Below, one piece after another: positions 44,075-56,376 of a DNA stretch of 64,000 bases. Within the stretch, counting starts at the first letter, position 1. Each line of letters begins with the position of its first letter. A program made the translations under genes and the position numbers. Origin of the DNA: Neopestalotiopsis rosae (Eukaryota; Ascomycota; Sordariomycetes; Amphisphaeriales; Sporocadaceae); contig JALGAS010000002.1 in assembly GCA_023078685.1 (NCBI GenBank), positions 6,572,001 through 6,636,000 on the forward strand, written 5' to 3'. Below the pieces are notes generated by a model. That model was not told where the DNA came from. It saw nothing but the letters and a program-made list of their open reading frames with translations, and made no database searches.

Positions 44075-47000
44075 TCATTCAACGCCCAAGCGCTGTCGGG
44101 CAGTCAATCCACGGGAATCTTGCGTACCTGTCCCAAGGCGATACTCGTGCTGTCCCTCAAGCTGCGCCGCCACAGCACTCTCGAGATCGCTCTCCATGTC
44201 CGTATCCTCCTCGTGGTCTCCCTGACTGAAATTCTCGCCTCCTTCCAAAGTCTCTCGGTACTTGAGCGCCGCCCCAATATCGAGAATCTTTTTGCGCTCC
44301 CGGGTCCAGAAGCCGCCGGGCCGGTCGTCAGCGACACCAAACGAGAGCTTCCGGAAGGCGTCCGACACGCGGGCGTGCCAGTGCGCCAGCTCGGGCAGGG
44401 AGATGCTGGACGGCCGGTATCTCGGCAGGATCGTTGGGTCCCAGATGGAGGCCTCGAGCGCCGCCACCTCGGCCGACAGCCGCGCCGCGTTGTCGATCAG
44501 GTCGCTCGCCGAGACCCTGCGCTTCTTTACGAGGGTGTAGTGCCCTGGCGGCTCCATTGGACGAGCTCGTTTTGCCGTTGCCGTGTGAGAAACCGCTGGT
44601 GCCGTCTCTTCGCCCTCTTCGTCTTCTTCCGCTCCGTCAGACTCGGGTTCTTGGAGGTCTGGCACCTCGGTACCGTTGTAGATGTCGTCTCCCCGCTCGT
44701 CCTCGTCCTCGTCAAGTTCGTCCTCATAATCTTCACCATCTAGCGGCCCAATATGACCTATGGTATAAGTGTCCTGGGCAGAGACACTCAGAGGACCAAA
44801 TGGAACGGGATCTTCGTTATATATCCTCGGGGCATCGTGTGTGCGCTTGTCATAATCAAAGTTCCGATCGCCTTGAATGAGGCTATCCGTCACAGAATGG
44901 TGTCCCTTGGCGTTCTTCAATGCTTTCGAGTAGTCCGTGGCCCAGTCTCGCTCCCTCTTGGCGGCCTTTTCGTGGACTCCGCTCGAGTCTCCGTCCATTT
45001 CCTTCTGCACAGCGGCGACGGCTGAGTCGTCCCGAGGGTATCGTACTCTTGGGAATTCTGGCGGGTCTGTCCGTACTAGATTCGCATGCTTTAGAGTCCG
45101 AGTGTGATCTAGTTGAATGTTTCTGAAACCAGCGTCCACCTCCTCCTCTTCCTCTTCTTCTTCCTCCTCCTCCTCACTAGACTCTTCCTCGGAGGCCTCT
45201 TCCTCACTTGATTCTTCACCTGACTCCTCCTCGCTAGACTCGTCACTGGAGTCATCCTCTTCACTTTCCTTGTTATCCTCTCCTGAATCTGATTTTTCTT
45301 TCTTAAGCTTTTTCTCCTCTTCCTCGCTAGACTCTTCCTCCTCACTTTCTTCCTCGTCGCTTTCTTTCTTGACAGCCTTACCTCCTCTAGTCCTCTTAGG
45401 CCCCGTGGTCTTCCTGCTCCCCTTAGATCCCTTTGCCCCTTTAGACCCCTTGGTGCCCTTGCCTCCTTTCTGGCCAATACTTGCACGAAAGGTATCCGTA
45501 AAGCGGCGGCGCCAGTCCGGACCATAAGCCTTTCGTAGGGCTTCTTCGTCAAACGGCTCGTCCTCGTCCTCCCCGTCATTGTTGAGGGCATTCTGAATGA
45601 CCTTTAGCGTCGCCTCGAGCAGATCCTCTTGATTCTTGGGATCGGGCTTGTCATCCTCTGACTCCGAGTCTGAGCCTGACGACGCGCTCGAGCTGGAAGG
45701 CGCGGGAGATTCATTCTCGGGCTCCGTATCTGATCCGCTAGACACGGCAGCGTTGTTGTCATTGAAAAAGTCGAGTGCCCCCGAGACGTCGACACCGGGA
45801 CGAGAGCCAGTCTTTGTCCGTGTCTTTGGTTGCTTTCGACGAGCTACAGCCATCTTGGCAAAGACGACTGGCTTCCTGGTAGCAGATTCCAGTACCTTTC
45901 CGAAGGACGGACCAAACTCCTCCTCAAATGGTGCCAGATCGATTCGCTGTGGATTTGTGCTGGACTCGTCATCCACCAGCCACAGTCTCGTGGCAAACTC
46001 TTGCTGAATCTCGTGAATAACTTGCTTGCGAAGCAGATCGAATTCAATTCCATCCGCGGTGCCACTGGGGTCGATACGATCTGATGCCTTCAGAAAGATC
46101 TCATCGACGGCATCCTCCAGCAAATTGTTGAGCCACTCAATTGCGTAGTAATCATCGAGCACTGCTGCATCCTCTGGGTGAAGGGCCTCTGTCACGTCAT
46201 AGTCCTCCTCGTATTCTGAATCTGATGAGTAGTCTTCCGACTCTTGTTCATTCAAGAAATCCGCAGGACGTATGACGGTAATTTCATCTGATGTATCGCT
46301 TGAGTCTTCAGAATCATCATCCTCTTCGGGAAGCTGGTCCACGACCAACTCAATAATTTCATCCGCGTCAATGACTTCGTCATCAAAGTAACCAGAAAGA
46401 CCACGGAACAGTCCAGCAGGGTCGTCGTCGTTGTCCAAGAAGAGGGCAATATCTGAAGCCAGGGTTTGGTTATCAGCGGTGCGCTGGCGACGAGTCGATG
46501 TGCGCAGAGCATGGACATAGTCAGAGTCGGAGAACTCCTGGACAGCCACTTTATTCGCGAACCGTGTTTTCTTGCCCGAGCCGCTCGGCTTGCCAAATCC
46601 GACGGCGTGCGTGCTCTTTGCGAAAGCGCTCTTGGCAGACGGACGGCCTTTGCCACCAGTACGGAGGAGCGTCTTCTTCTGCTCTGCGGCGTACTTCTTG
46701 CGGTCTATTCTCAACTGCTCTTGAAGCTTTTCGTCATCGTCGTTGACCATGCGACTAATCATGCGGTCAACACGATCCGTCACCCGCTCCTCGTCGCGGA
46801 ACCGCTTCTGTCTCCAGGACCAGTCGTAATCGCTAGGCATGGGCTGAGCGGCCTGGTTGGTAATGGTCTCCTCATTGTAGGACTGCAGACCGCCGGATCC
46901 GAGCAGCTGCTCGACAGCCGTGCGCTTGGTACGGCCCTTGAGCTTTTCGGAAAGGGCCTTCTTTGCCGCCTTTTGGGCTGCGATTTCCTCCTTTGTTGGC

Positions 47001-47594
47001 GAGGGCGGCACTGGCAAGCCGCGATCAATGCGGTTCTGGCGTTCTTTCGCAGCCTTTGCCTCTTTGAGGGCCTGCGCGCGTTCCTTGGCAGCCTTCTTTT
47101 GCTGAGCCTTGACCCTATGCCATGGAATGTTTTCAAGTTCTGGTGAGTTGTCAGCAGGTCACGTAACATGTAATCATTGTTAGAAAAGTCAGAAAGTCAT
47201 GGGCTTCCCTACCGTGAATTTTTTCCGCAGCTTCCTCTAAATCATCTTCCAGTGCCTCTCGTTGCTTCTCCAGTTCTTGAGCCTTCTTTAACGCGAGTTC
47301 TTGTGCCTCCTTGAAGCGCGTCTTCTCCAGTTCGAAAAGCTCCTTTTGTCGTTTGAGCTGGTTCTCGGCGGCCTTTTGCGCAATCTCGGCATCTTCTTGT
47401 GCTTTGGTCTTGCCTGTCTTCTTGAGTCTTTCGGCTTCGGCCTTGGCCTTGGCCTCTGCTTCCTCTTTGGTCTTTTGCGCTGCCTCTGCCGTGGCCTTAG
47501 CCGCTGCTTCCGCCTTGGCTTTGGCCTCTGTCGCGGCCTTCGCAGCAGCAGCGGTCGCTATGGCAGCGGGAGTGAGAAAAGTGTTGCCAAACAT
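44075..47594 (-). CDS. Large acidic coiled-coil protein of unknown function, 1,148 aa
   Basis: Exons (minus strand) 47213-47594 and 44075-47139; the 73-base intron is GTAGGG ... CTCACCAG. I do not recognise a family. Residues ~10-160 are Ala/Lys/Glu/Gln-rich and predicted to be a long coiled coil. Basic stretches (SEKLKGRTKRTAVEQLL, GKPSGSGKKTRFANK) follow, then several acidic runs. Near residues 565-590 is a short collagen-like or Lys-Gly-Ser repeat (GGKGTKGSKGAKGSKGSRK), then a long Glu/Ser block. The C-terminal ~350 residues are more ordered, with TLVKKRRVSASDLIDNAARL and HARVSDAFRKLSFGVADD. The charge pattern suggests a nuclear chromatin or nucleolar protein; this is inference. Homologs are likely confined to related fungi. 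Confidence 0.72.
45128..45250 (-). repeat. Glu/Ser-coding GAG/GAA/GAC-rich low-complexity tract in the acidic gene
   Basis: On the minus strand this tract is almost pure GAG/GAA/GAC with a few Ser codons. It encodes blocks such as SSEEEASEEESSEEEEEE. Copy number is irregular, so it is low-complexity rather than a clean tandem array. Confidence 0.7.
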
Positions 47595-49409
47595 ATTGCT
47601 TCCTTCGCTTCGAGCCGTTACACGATATAGAGATATTGCCGGGTCAACGCTTTTCTACCATAGTCCAGGAACGAGAAGAACGTGTTGTAACGATTGTGTC
47701 TAGACCAGACACTTCGGCCAAGACAAATGTGGTCTACTGGAGCCTCTGTGCGAGTATGGCCGGGCAAACATCCAAATTATCGAACCAACAACTTTATTAC
47801 TTGTTCCTAGGAAGAAACTGAAATAAAGAAGACAAGATGTTTTTGAAGATATTGCGTAGGGATCCTTTGTAAACGTAGTTGCCATTTTCGGATCTAGGCG
47901 AAGAATCTTGCTTGCTTCCGTTTTCGGGGGATTATTTCTCTTTGTCTCAGATGAGCCCATACAGTTCTCCCACCTTGACCGCAATCGTCAAAGAAAAGTA
48001 CACTCAAGAGAACAGTGGCAAAGAACGTGCAGAAATCTACACCGTTCCGTTTTCAAACGTTGACACTTGCAACGCGATGAGTGTCCAGTCTTCTGAGCCC
48101 GGAGGATGAATGTGGTCCCAGACTATCTTGACAACATAAACACATTTCGATCATTATTGTCGTCCCAGAAATAATAGGCAAAAGTGCTCGGGAAAAGATG
48201 GAATTTATATTGCTACCTACTTTCTGTCTATTAGTGCTGTCAATGAGTTGATTGGCAGTGCGAAAGGCAACAAGCACAAGCGGTTACACGGCGTCTAGAA
48301 ATTCGATTGATTCGTAATGTACTGCACAGGGGTTGCTGGCGGCGCTGACAGTGCGGCTGACCACACCTTGCGATTGGCATGACGCCACATTCCAATCAAC
48401 TTGACACATTCTCGATTCACAATACTGCGCAGCACGTGGGTTAGTGTGAAATAGTATAGTGGGTTTACCTCAAGTCCTCGGGTATTGTTCATGGTGTGGC
48501 CATACACTCTGATCTATCGGCAGTCGACAATGTCGTACATCGGTCACCGAGCAGGCAGGGGCAAGGTGTAAGACGGCGAGGATGATGACATGGGGGTTGG
48601 TGCACGCGAGGCTGGATAACCGTGAGAACTTGGTCGCTAGCTGAAAAAGTGTTACAAGAGACAAATCTGTCGCCGTTTGTTGCTGCTGCTGTTAGAGCCG
48701 CCATGTTGCGAAGCGGCATTTCTGGCGATTATGCAAAGGTATTTACGGGAAGCGAGGTCGAGTCGAGTCAATTGTTGCACCATTGGGAATTTGCGATTAA
48801 TTACGTGTTGCACTTTTGCTGACCATTTTGCTGTTTCTTTGCCGGCAGAATGCTGCTGATGACTGCAGTCGTCAAAGCTTCGTCATAACTCGAAAGAAAA
48901 CCCCATGGTTCTGAAATAATGATACAAGTGACAGGCCGAATGTGATGCAGCATCGGCACCTACTGCGAAGGGGATTGTTGCAAGTGATCCAATATGCGAG
49001 AGAAGGAAGAGCTGTCGACATGTGCCAGAGGTCGCGCTGCCCAGCCTCTCCTCGCCAGTCGCAGTCTCAGTGTATTAGATCAAGCCGAAAACCGGGCACA
49101 TGCTGGTTGCCATTCCGTTTTTAAAAAATGCCGAGCTTTGGGGACTTTGGGGGACAAATAAAGAAAACATGGTGCAGAGTGCCTTTTCCCTTCCTGCCTG
49201 CCGTTGTAAACTCCTCGTGTCAATTGTCAAGCCAATTTTTGGATGTCTGCCGAAATTATATTGCCCTTGAGGATAACAGAAAGAGACGTAGTAGATGAAA
49301 CCATCCATACAAGAGCAGTTGCAGACGAGTGTGGGATTGTTCATCCCTCATCTCCCTGGACAATGCATTAGCTGGTGGCGTTGATCGTCACGATGTTGTA
49401 CGACTGCGT
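47595..49409. other. Gene-poor 1.8-kb stretch
   Basis: This stretch lies between the start of the acidic gene (left, its promoter) and the 3' end of the Tra2-like gene (right). Only frames below ~90 codons occur and none is recognisable. No RNA gene was found. Confidence 0.4.
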
Positions 49410-50650
49410 CTAGGGCGCACCCCCGTAAGCGTCGCGGCCACCTTCAGGTCGGGAGCCAGAGTCGCCGTATCCGGAAGCAGCGGGATCACGGGATCGAGCG
49501 CCATCTCGGTCAGATCGATCGTATCCACGGTCAGAGCGGTCGTAGGCGGGAGCGCGGCGGTCATCACCGCCGCGGCCACCGTAACGTCCACCATCACGAT
49601 CATCGCGACCGCCGCCGCCGCCAGCATAGCGGCTGCCATACTCATCACCTCCACGCTCACGTCTGTCGTAGCTGGCGCCACGGTCGTAGTCGCGGCCGTA
49701 ACCACCACGGTCGTCACGGTAGCTTCTGTCGCGGTCGTAGTCACGACCGTAGCTTCCGCGGTCATCACGGTAGCGGTCGCGGTCAGAGCCGCCGCGGTCA
49801 TCTCTCCAGCCACCGCCACCACCACCGCGGTAACGGTAGGGGTCATCACGACCACCGTAGCGGCCGTAGCCACCACCGCCACCACCACGTCGTCGGTCCC
49901 CTCCAGGGCCGTCTCCTGGTCTGTGAGCTTTACATTGAAACATGAATGTAGAATGGAAGTATCTGCTTACCTCGCTTGGGCGGGCCAAAGTACTTGCCAG
50001 GAGTGGGGGTACGGGGTCTAGCACGGCGAGCCTTCTCGATGCTCAGAGTTCGGCCTTCTATGACCTCGCCCTGGAGACCGTCCTTGGCAGCGTCGGCTTC
50101 CTGAGAAGTGACCATCTTGACGAATCCAAAACCTCGCGACTCCTTGGTGTGGGGGTCTCGCATGATCTGACACTTCTCGACCTCGCCGTACTTTTCAAAG
50201 ACTCTAGTAACTTCCTGTTCAGTAAGCTTGGGGTGAATGCCAGTGACAAAGAGGTTCGAGCCGGGGTTGACAGCGGAGTCATCGTCATCGCCGCCGCCGC
50301 CGCCACCACCACGTCTGTGGCTGCTGTGATCATCCTTGATGCTGCAAAATGACGTGTTAGAAGATTGTTTCGTGGTCGAGTTCGAATTGTTTGACGCCAA
50401 GTAGTGAATTTGCGCGCCAAACGCAGAGGCTTACCGATCAGCGTGGCCGTTGGGCGAGGCAGAGCGACGAGGCTCGTGGCCATCATCACCAGCAGGACGA
50501 GGAGAAGCGCTTCGAGGGTCACGGTAGCGAGGAGCGTCCTCTGAGGAGAATGATTAGTTACTGAACATGGAAATTAGCGGCAAGACTGATGCTCATACCT
50601 TCGTAGCGGTCGCCCTCGGGGTTCTCGTAGTCCATTGCCTGGTTGTCCAT
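49410..50650 (-). CDS. Tra2-like RNA-binding protein, RRM plus RGG/RD-rich tail
   Basis: Four exons (minus strand): 50599-50650, 50435-50540, 49971-50341 and 49410-49915, giving 344 aa. After a short Arg/Ser-containing head (RSASPRPAG, RRSASPNG) and a Gly/Asp run comes one RRM (~80-157) with RNP2 LFVTGI (83-88) and RNP1 RGFGFVKM (122-129), followed by the RARPRTPTPGKYFGP linker. RRM and linker closely resemble transformer-2, a splicing regulator. The last exon is Gly/Arg/Asp/Tyr-rich (GYGRYGGRDD, YGRDYDRDRSYRDDRGG) instead of a classical RS domain; such tails bind RNA and are methylated on Arg. Two acceptors 5 bases apart precede exon 4, and the distal one (GACCAG) is needed for this frame. 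It is presumably nuclear. Confidence 0.88.
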
Positions 50651-53600
50651 GGCTGCGGTGTGTTTGATGTGACTACTGCTGACAAGGTTGTAAGCAAGAA
50701 AGAAAATTAATGCGCGGCGGTAATGCGCGTCGTAGATTTAGTGTTGCGCGGCGAGTGGGTAAATGATGTACAGTAACGGGAGAACTTTCGACAGGGGAAA
50801 AAAAATTGTTGTTGGAATGCGGATGCAGTCTAACTTCGAGGTGGTGATGGGAATGTTGGATGGGTTTGAATGTTGAACGAGGGAGAAAAGTTGACACGGG
50901 CGAGCAGAGCGGGAATGGAAATTTGATGGTCGACGTTGCTTTTTCGCACCAGCACCAGGCTCAGGCTCAGCAGGCAGGCTGATGCTTGGCCCGGTTAGTC
51001 GGGAAGGGGGCGATGAGTGTGGCTTACCAATGAGGAAAAAGAAGGACAACGGACAGACTGCAGGTGGTAAGGCTGTGCAGGTGTCGATGCGACTGAACAA
51101 AGATTGATGAAACCTGTTGGTTCGAATCAAATCAATCTAGGTTCGAGATATGTGTTGTCGTAGTTGTAATGGAAGAGACAGCCTAAAAGTTGGTGTCGCC
51201 GGCAAAGAGGCTGCTGCTGCTTGGTCCTGCGGCTGCTTCTGCTTGGTCCTGCGGCTGCTTTTTGCGGGAAAGTAGCTTCTGGGACTGCTGGAATTGGAGC
51301 CACTGGAGCTGGGGGAAATTGTCACCGGTCTGATGAACTGGCGCCACGGCAAAGAAAAATATTTATGGGGCTCGAAAAAAAGCTGAGCAATCAGCACGCG
51401 CCAAAATTTCAGGCAGGCGCGCACGACGCCGGTGAACAATGAAACCGTTTGGTGGATATTGGCCAGTCAACTGCCAGCTGCGACGTGTCGCTGCAGCTGC
51501 AATTTTGCGGACCTTTCTCAGCTGCCCAATCATTTCCTATTACATCAGTTCAGCGTGCCGGTATCTTACGGCACTCAAGCTCAACGAGCTGCACATTCTT
51601 ACATCATGAGGCAAAGTGGCAAATCTTTCGAGGCTCTACCGTCTTCTACAAGACGTTCTAGTCAGCGTCAAGGAATTGGGGCGTTTAGCCAAACAAATAG
51701 AAACTATGTTTTTCGTATGTTGCTCGGTACATTTTACCACGGAGAGCGCATTTATATAGATCTTAGTTCTCGGTTTCTTGCTGTAGGCAGACCGACTTTC
51801 ATATACAGACAAACGACATTCCGCTGCCTTGTTGCTAATGCGCAAAATTAGTACGGTGCAAATAAGTAGTAGTATTTTCTAATCTCTACTGGAAGATTAT
51901 TCCTACGAGTTTTTACTTTGCTGACTTTGGCCAATTCATGCTCGGCATCCCTAGATCGTACCCAAACCTTTACCAAGTCAACAATTGTACGCCAATAGCA
52001 AAGAACGTACAACTTCGTGCATAATCACCATGCATCCCAAGCTTGTGCTGCAGAATATACTCAATGGAATGTTCCTAAGTGCTAGAACAAACGCATGTGT
52101 ATTTGTCATTTAAAAGTCAGTCTGTTCGGTTGGAGATGATCTTGATCATAATAAATTGTTACGTGATGGGATATTCTTGATTAAGGTCGTATACCAATCT
52201 GTGAGATGCCCAAACTTCGTTCAAAAATAGAAAGAATAAAGCAACATAAGAACGAGAAAACAGAACTCTTTAAATCCAAGCCCACAAGCTTAAGCAGTGG
52301 GTAACTCTTCCTGACCGCGAAAACCAAGGCGTTGTCCCATGGGTAGCTTCGGATGTATGAGCGAAGCGATGCTCGTCATATTTTTCATTGCAAATGGACG
52401 GCAGCTCCTATCAATTCTGGCCACTGAACTAAGCGCTAACATGAGCCTCGTTTGAAGCTTGCCGACTATACCAGGAACTATTGCCTTGGCTACAAGTCAA
52501 GAACACCAAGAAAGCGTATTCTGAAAAATTGTATAGGATATGACGGTCTGACATACCTCTTGCTTGCCAAAGCTTGTGCTGTGTGAAAATTTGACTAATA
52601 TCAAATGTGGCCTCGATCAAGTTGTCGCCCAAACATACAACAGACACCACAAGTGCATGGTGGAAATGGAGTTCAGTCTGGTTTGCTTGGGACGTATTGT
52701 AGTAGTGTAGGTTGCACTAGCAAGTATGCAACTTACTCCTGAACAGCTCACCAAGCTCCACAGGACCCAATAAGCATTTATGGCGGTAACTTGTTCCTGA
52801 ACCTTGCATTCAACTAGACGTTAAGTGAGTTTGCTGCAGCGCAGGAACCGTTGTGTAAAACGTTTTGTAACAACTAGGCTCTTCTTACTGCGTAGGGTTT
52901 CCTTTGAATGCCAATGGGCATTGCATGGGATCAGAGAGCAAACACACACTTATGGTGCCCATTACGTCATACGCTGTGGAAAAGGTCTGGAGCTCCAGCT
53001 AGCAGTCGAGGATCAGGGGCGTTAAGCAGCGTTCGGATAGTACAGTTGTGTACGGCACACAATCTAAAATATTCATGAATTACCAACGTGCAGCTCCAAA
53101 ATACCAATTCGACTATACCCTCTTTTTGGTGAAACAAGAGAACCCGATTATGAATCTGTCAGGTTGTGTAATGGATGGTGAAAGGTAACACATGCAATGC
53201 CATCTGGCGGCAATCGAGAGCCGAGTCATATCCAACCCGCATTCGACACAGCACGTGGGTCTTTCCCCTCTGTCGGCGACACGCTAATGCATCGTCCCTG
53301 GGGCCATTCAGCCATTCCCCAGACTCGCCAAAACGGCAGGGCGTCATACAGCGGGGACTCAGCTGTTTCCATGCAGCAGCTTGCAGCGGACAGCCCCAGC
53401 TCGGTAACCCGCTGCCCAGGTGCCCGCCGTCAGTTCCTCCCTCGGAATGGGAGCAGGGAGAGCAGGAGTACTGTACTGTAGGAGCGATGGGGCTGGAGGG
53501 AAGGAGCTGTCCCCAGTGGTCTCTAGGCATCGTCATGCTGCTGACCATCTTACTCTCTTCTTCTTTTGTTCCCCCTCCTCTCTTCTGTTCATTCATCATT

Positions 53601-53785
53601 TGGACTACCTCCGCTCAGCCCACGAAGCTTGCCGGAGGAATCCAGGGTCCTTCTTTTTGACTCGGAGTACATTATTACCTTGGACATAGTTTATTGGCAT
53701 TGTTTTCCCTTGTCTTAGAAAGCTATTCTCGTTTCTATTCCGCGCATCCCGCACTTCTGAGCCTCGCTGGGAAACGCGGCTCATC
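50651..53785. other. Gene-poor 3.1-kb stretch, Tra2 promoter to glutaminase promoter
   Basis: The left ~500 bases hold the Tra2-like leader and promoter, with repeated CAGGCTCAGG-type sequence near 50955. The middle (51.4-53 kb) is AT-rich with short frames only. The right end has a strong pyrimidine tract (TTACTCTCTTCTTCTTTTG near 53550) ~230 bases before the glutaminase ATG, typical of highly expressed fungal genes. No RNA gene or transposon recognised. Confidence 0.4.
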
Positions 53786-56376
53786 ATGAAGTTGCAAGTC
53801 TGGTCAGCGGCCCTGGCGGCCCTAGGATCCGTGCTGACCGTTGATGCTTCGACCTTGACGCCGCCCGTTCTACCTCTCGCCGTAAGGAACCCATACTTGA
53901 GCACATGGCTCATGCATGCTCACGAGGAGCCATGGGCTCATTGGCCCAAGTTTTGGACCGGCCAGACATTCGGCTTTGGTATCATGGCTTCGGTGCCCGA
54001 AACGAAGACTGTATACCCTCTGCTAGGTCAGCCGCACGCCTACCTGAAGAGTGATAGCAGGTATGTCCCACAATATAGCTTGCAAGCACACCAGCTTTGA
54101 CAAACGTGGTTCTCACCTTGGCGCAGTGACTATGCCCTTGCATACCCCAAATACGATGGAGCTTTGTTCGATGCTTCAACAACGAACCTCACCTATACGA
54201 TTGCAAGCTCCAAGGATACTAAAAAGGCCGTCAAAATTACATTGTCCTTCGTATCTCCCATAACGCCGACCTCCACCTTTCGTCAGGCGCTGCCCGCCTC
54301 TTACATGAATGTCATTGTCGAGGGAGATTTAGACGTCAGTGTGTTCATAGACATCAATGGCGAATGGGTTAGCGGTAATCGCCACAATGAAATTGCCTGG
54401 GACCTATACCAAAGCAAGGCAGCAAAGGAGTCTAGGAGCCCTATCAAGTCTTGGAAGGTATCACGTCTGCACCAGCAGCTGCTGACAGAGGACCGTGACC
54501 AGGCTGAATGGGGAACTCTCTACTTTTCTGGACCTGCCGATGTTCAGCACCAAGCTGGAGAGATTCAATCCGTGTGTCGCCAATTCGCCAAGCACGGCCA
54601 TCTCCTCAATTCTAGCGAGCCTTCTCCGCGGGGAATGTTTGACAATGAGCCCATATTCGCATTTACCAAGCACTTCAATCTGAGCAACATCACCACCGAT
54701 AGCGCGCTCTTCACTTTCTCGCTCATTCAGGAGCCAGTGGTACAATACGCGTCGGCCAGGGGCCTTACGCAGATGCGACCTCTCTGGGCCTCGTACTTTA
54801 CCACCGCCGAGCAAATGTTACAGTTTCACTACAATGACTTCTCGACTGCAACTGAGCTGGCCGATGATTATTCGGCGCAGCTTGCCAAGGATGCCTATGC
54901 CTCTGGATCGTCTGAGTACAAGGACATTGCGGAGCTTTCCGCTCGTCAGGTCTTGGGCGCTACTCAATGGGCAGGAACTCCTGATAACCCAATCCTTTTC
55001 CTGAAGGAGATCTCTTCGAATGGAAACTTCCAGACCGTTGATGTCATCTTCCCAGCATTCCCCTTCTTCTTGTATACCAACCCGAAATGGTTGGCTTATT
55101 TGCTGGAACCCCTCCTGGAGCACCAGCTTAGTGGACAGTACCCCAACGACTACAGCATGCACGACTTGGGAGCTCACTTTCCCAATGCTACTGGGCACAA
55201 TGACGGTAAGGACGAGTATATGCCCGTCGAAGAGTGTGGCAACATGCTCATTATGGCTTTGGCTCTGGCAAACGCGCTGAAGGACGATCCAACGCCTGCC
55301 TTTAGCCGTCAGCCACTGCTTTCCACGCAAAGTCTTGATCCTGCTGTGCTCAAAGAGTTCTACTCCGTTGACCATCACGGTATGGACAAGACCTTTGAAG
55401 AGATGGGCACAACTGGCAGCAAAGTGGCCGTAAGCTGGGTGTCGAGGTCGTATACCTTGTGGAAGAGGTGGAACGGCTACCTCGTGAGAGAATCGCTTAT
55501 TCCGGCAAACCAACTTTGCACAGACGATTTCGCTGGCTGGTTGGCAAATCAAACCAACCTGGCACTCAAGGGCATCGTTGGAATTCGAGCCATGGCAGAC
55601 CTCTCATCCCTTGTTGGAAACAGTGATGAGGCCAAAGAGTATAAGCGCATTGCCGAGGACTATATCGACAAGTGGCAAGGATTTGGCATCTCTCGGGATG
55701 GCACGCATGCCAAGCTGTCCTACACGTGGCAGGGCTCTTGGACTACCATTTACAACCTGTATGCAGATGCCCTCCTCTGCTTCCACATTCCCGAGAAGAA
55801 GTCTACTTTGGGCACCAGCAGATTCTGGTCTCAAGATCAAGAACCTCTGGATGGCGACGCGAGTAGATCGTCGAGGTCAACTTTTATTCCAGACAGAATC
55901 TACCAGATCCAGAGCGATTGGTACTACAATGTCGTGCAGCGTTACGGCCTTCCTCTAGACCAGCGCAGTTTGCAGACCAAGAGCGACTGGGAGTTTTTCG
56001 CCGCAGCTATCACTAGCAAAGACACTCGGTCGACGATTCTAACCAACGTTGCTCGATGGGTCAATGAGACTGTGACAAGTAAGTCTTCGAAAAACAATGT
56101 CACCCATAGTTCAGCCGCTAACTCTTGTATGCAGGGCTCCCATTTACAGATCTCTACGATACCGAGACGAGCGACTACCCTGGTGTGCAATTCAAGGCGC
56201 GCCCTGTAGTTGGCGGGCATTTTGCATTCCTTGCGCTTGAAAGAGCTTGTGGGGGCAAAGCTGCTGATAGCCTGCGGTTCTTGGATGAGCGCAAGCCTCC
56301 CGTGATCGATGTGGCATCGGTTTTGGCGGCTGAGAAGGCTGAATCAACTGTCAAGGATAGCCCCTTTGAGTTGTAA
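53786..56376 (+). CDS. gtaA: Secreted GtaA-type glutaminase, 822 aa
   Basis: Exons 53786-54060, 54127-56078 and 56135-56376. Residues 1-21 form a signal peptide (MKLQVWSAALAALGSVLTVDA) before STLTPPVLPLAVRNPYLS. The sequence matches the extracellular fungal glutaminase family (DUF5127/DUF4965/DUF1793 blocks): HAHEEPWAHWPKFWTGQT, FQTVDVIFPAFPFFLYTNPKW, HDLGAHFPNATGHNDG, MPVEECGNMLIM and SYTWQGSWTTIYNLYADALL. The product is expected to hydrolyse L-glutamine (and often asparagine) to glutamate and ammonia outside the cell. Several NxS/T sites suggest N-glycosylation (NITTDS, NLTYT, NATGHN). The last exon encodes the conserved LPFTDLYDTETSDYPGVQFKARPVVGGHFAFLAL end. Introns are 56-66 bases. No GPI-like tail. 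Confidence 0.92.

Noticed and set aside
44120..44880. Plus-strand frames opposite the acidic protein (up to 207 codons)
   Set aside because: They mirror the GAG/GAC-rich minus-strand coding sequence; no start context or domain.
49388..49888. Val/Ala/Thr-rich minus-strand frame of 166 codons
   Set aside because: It overlaps the Tra2 RGG exon in another frame. Kept only as a possible alternative-splice product, not as a separate gene.
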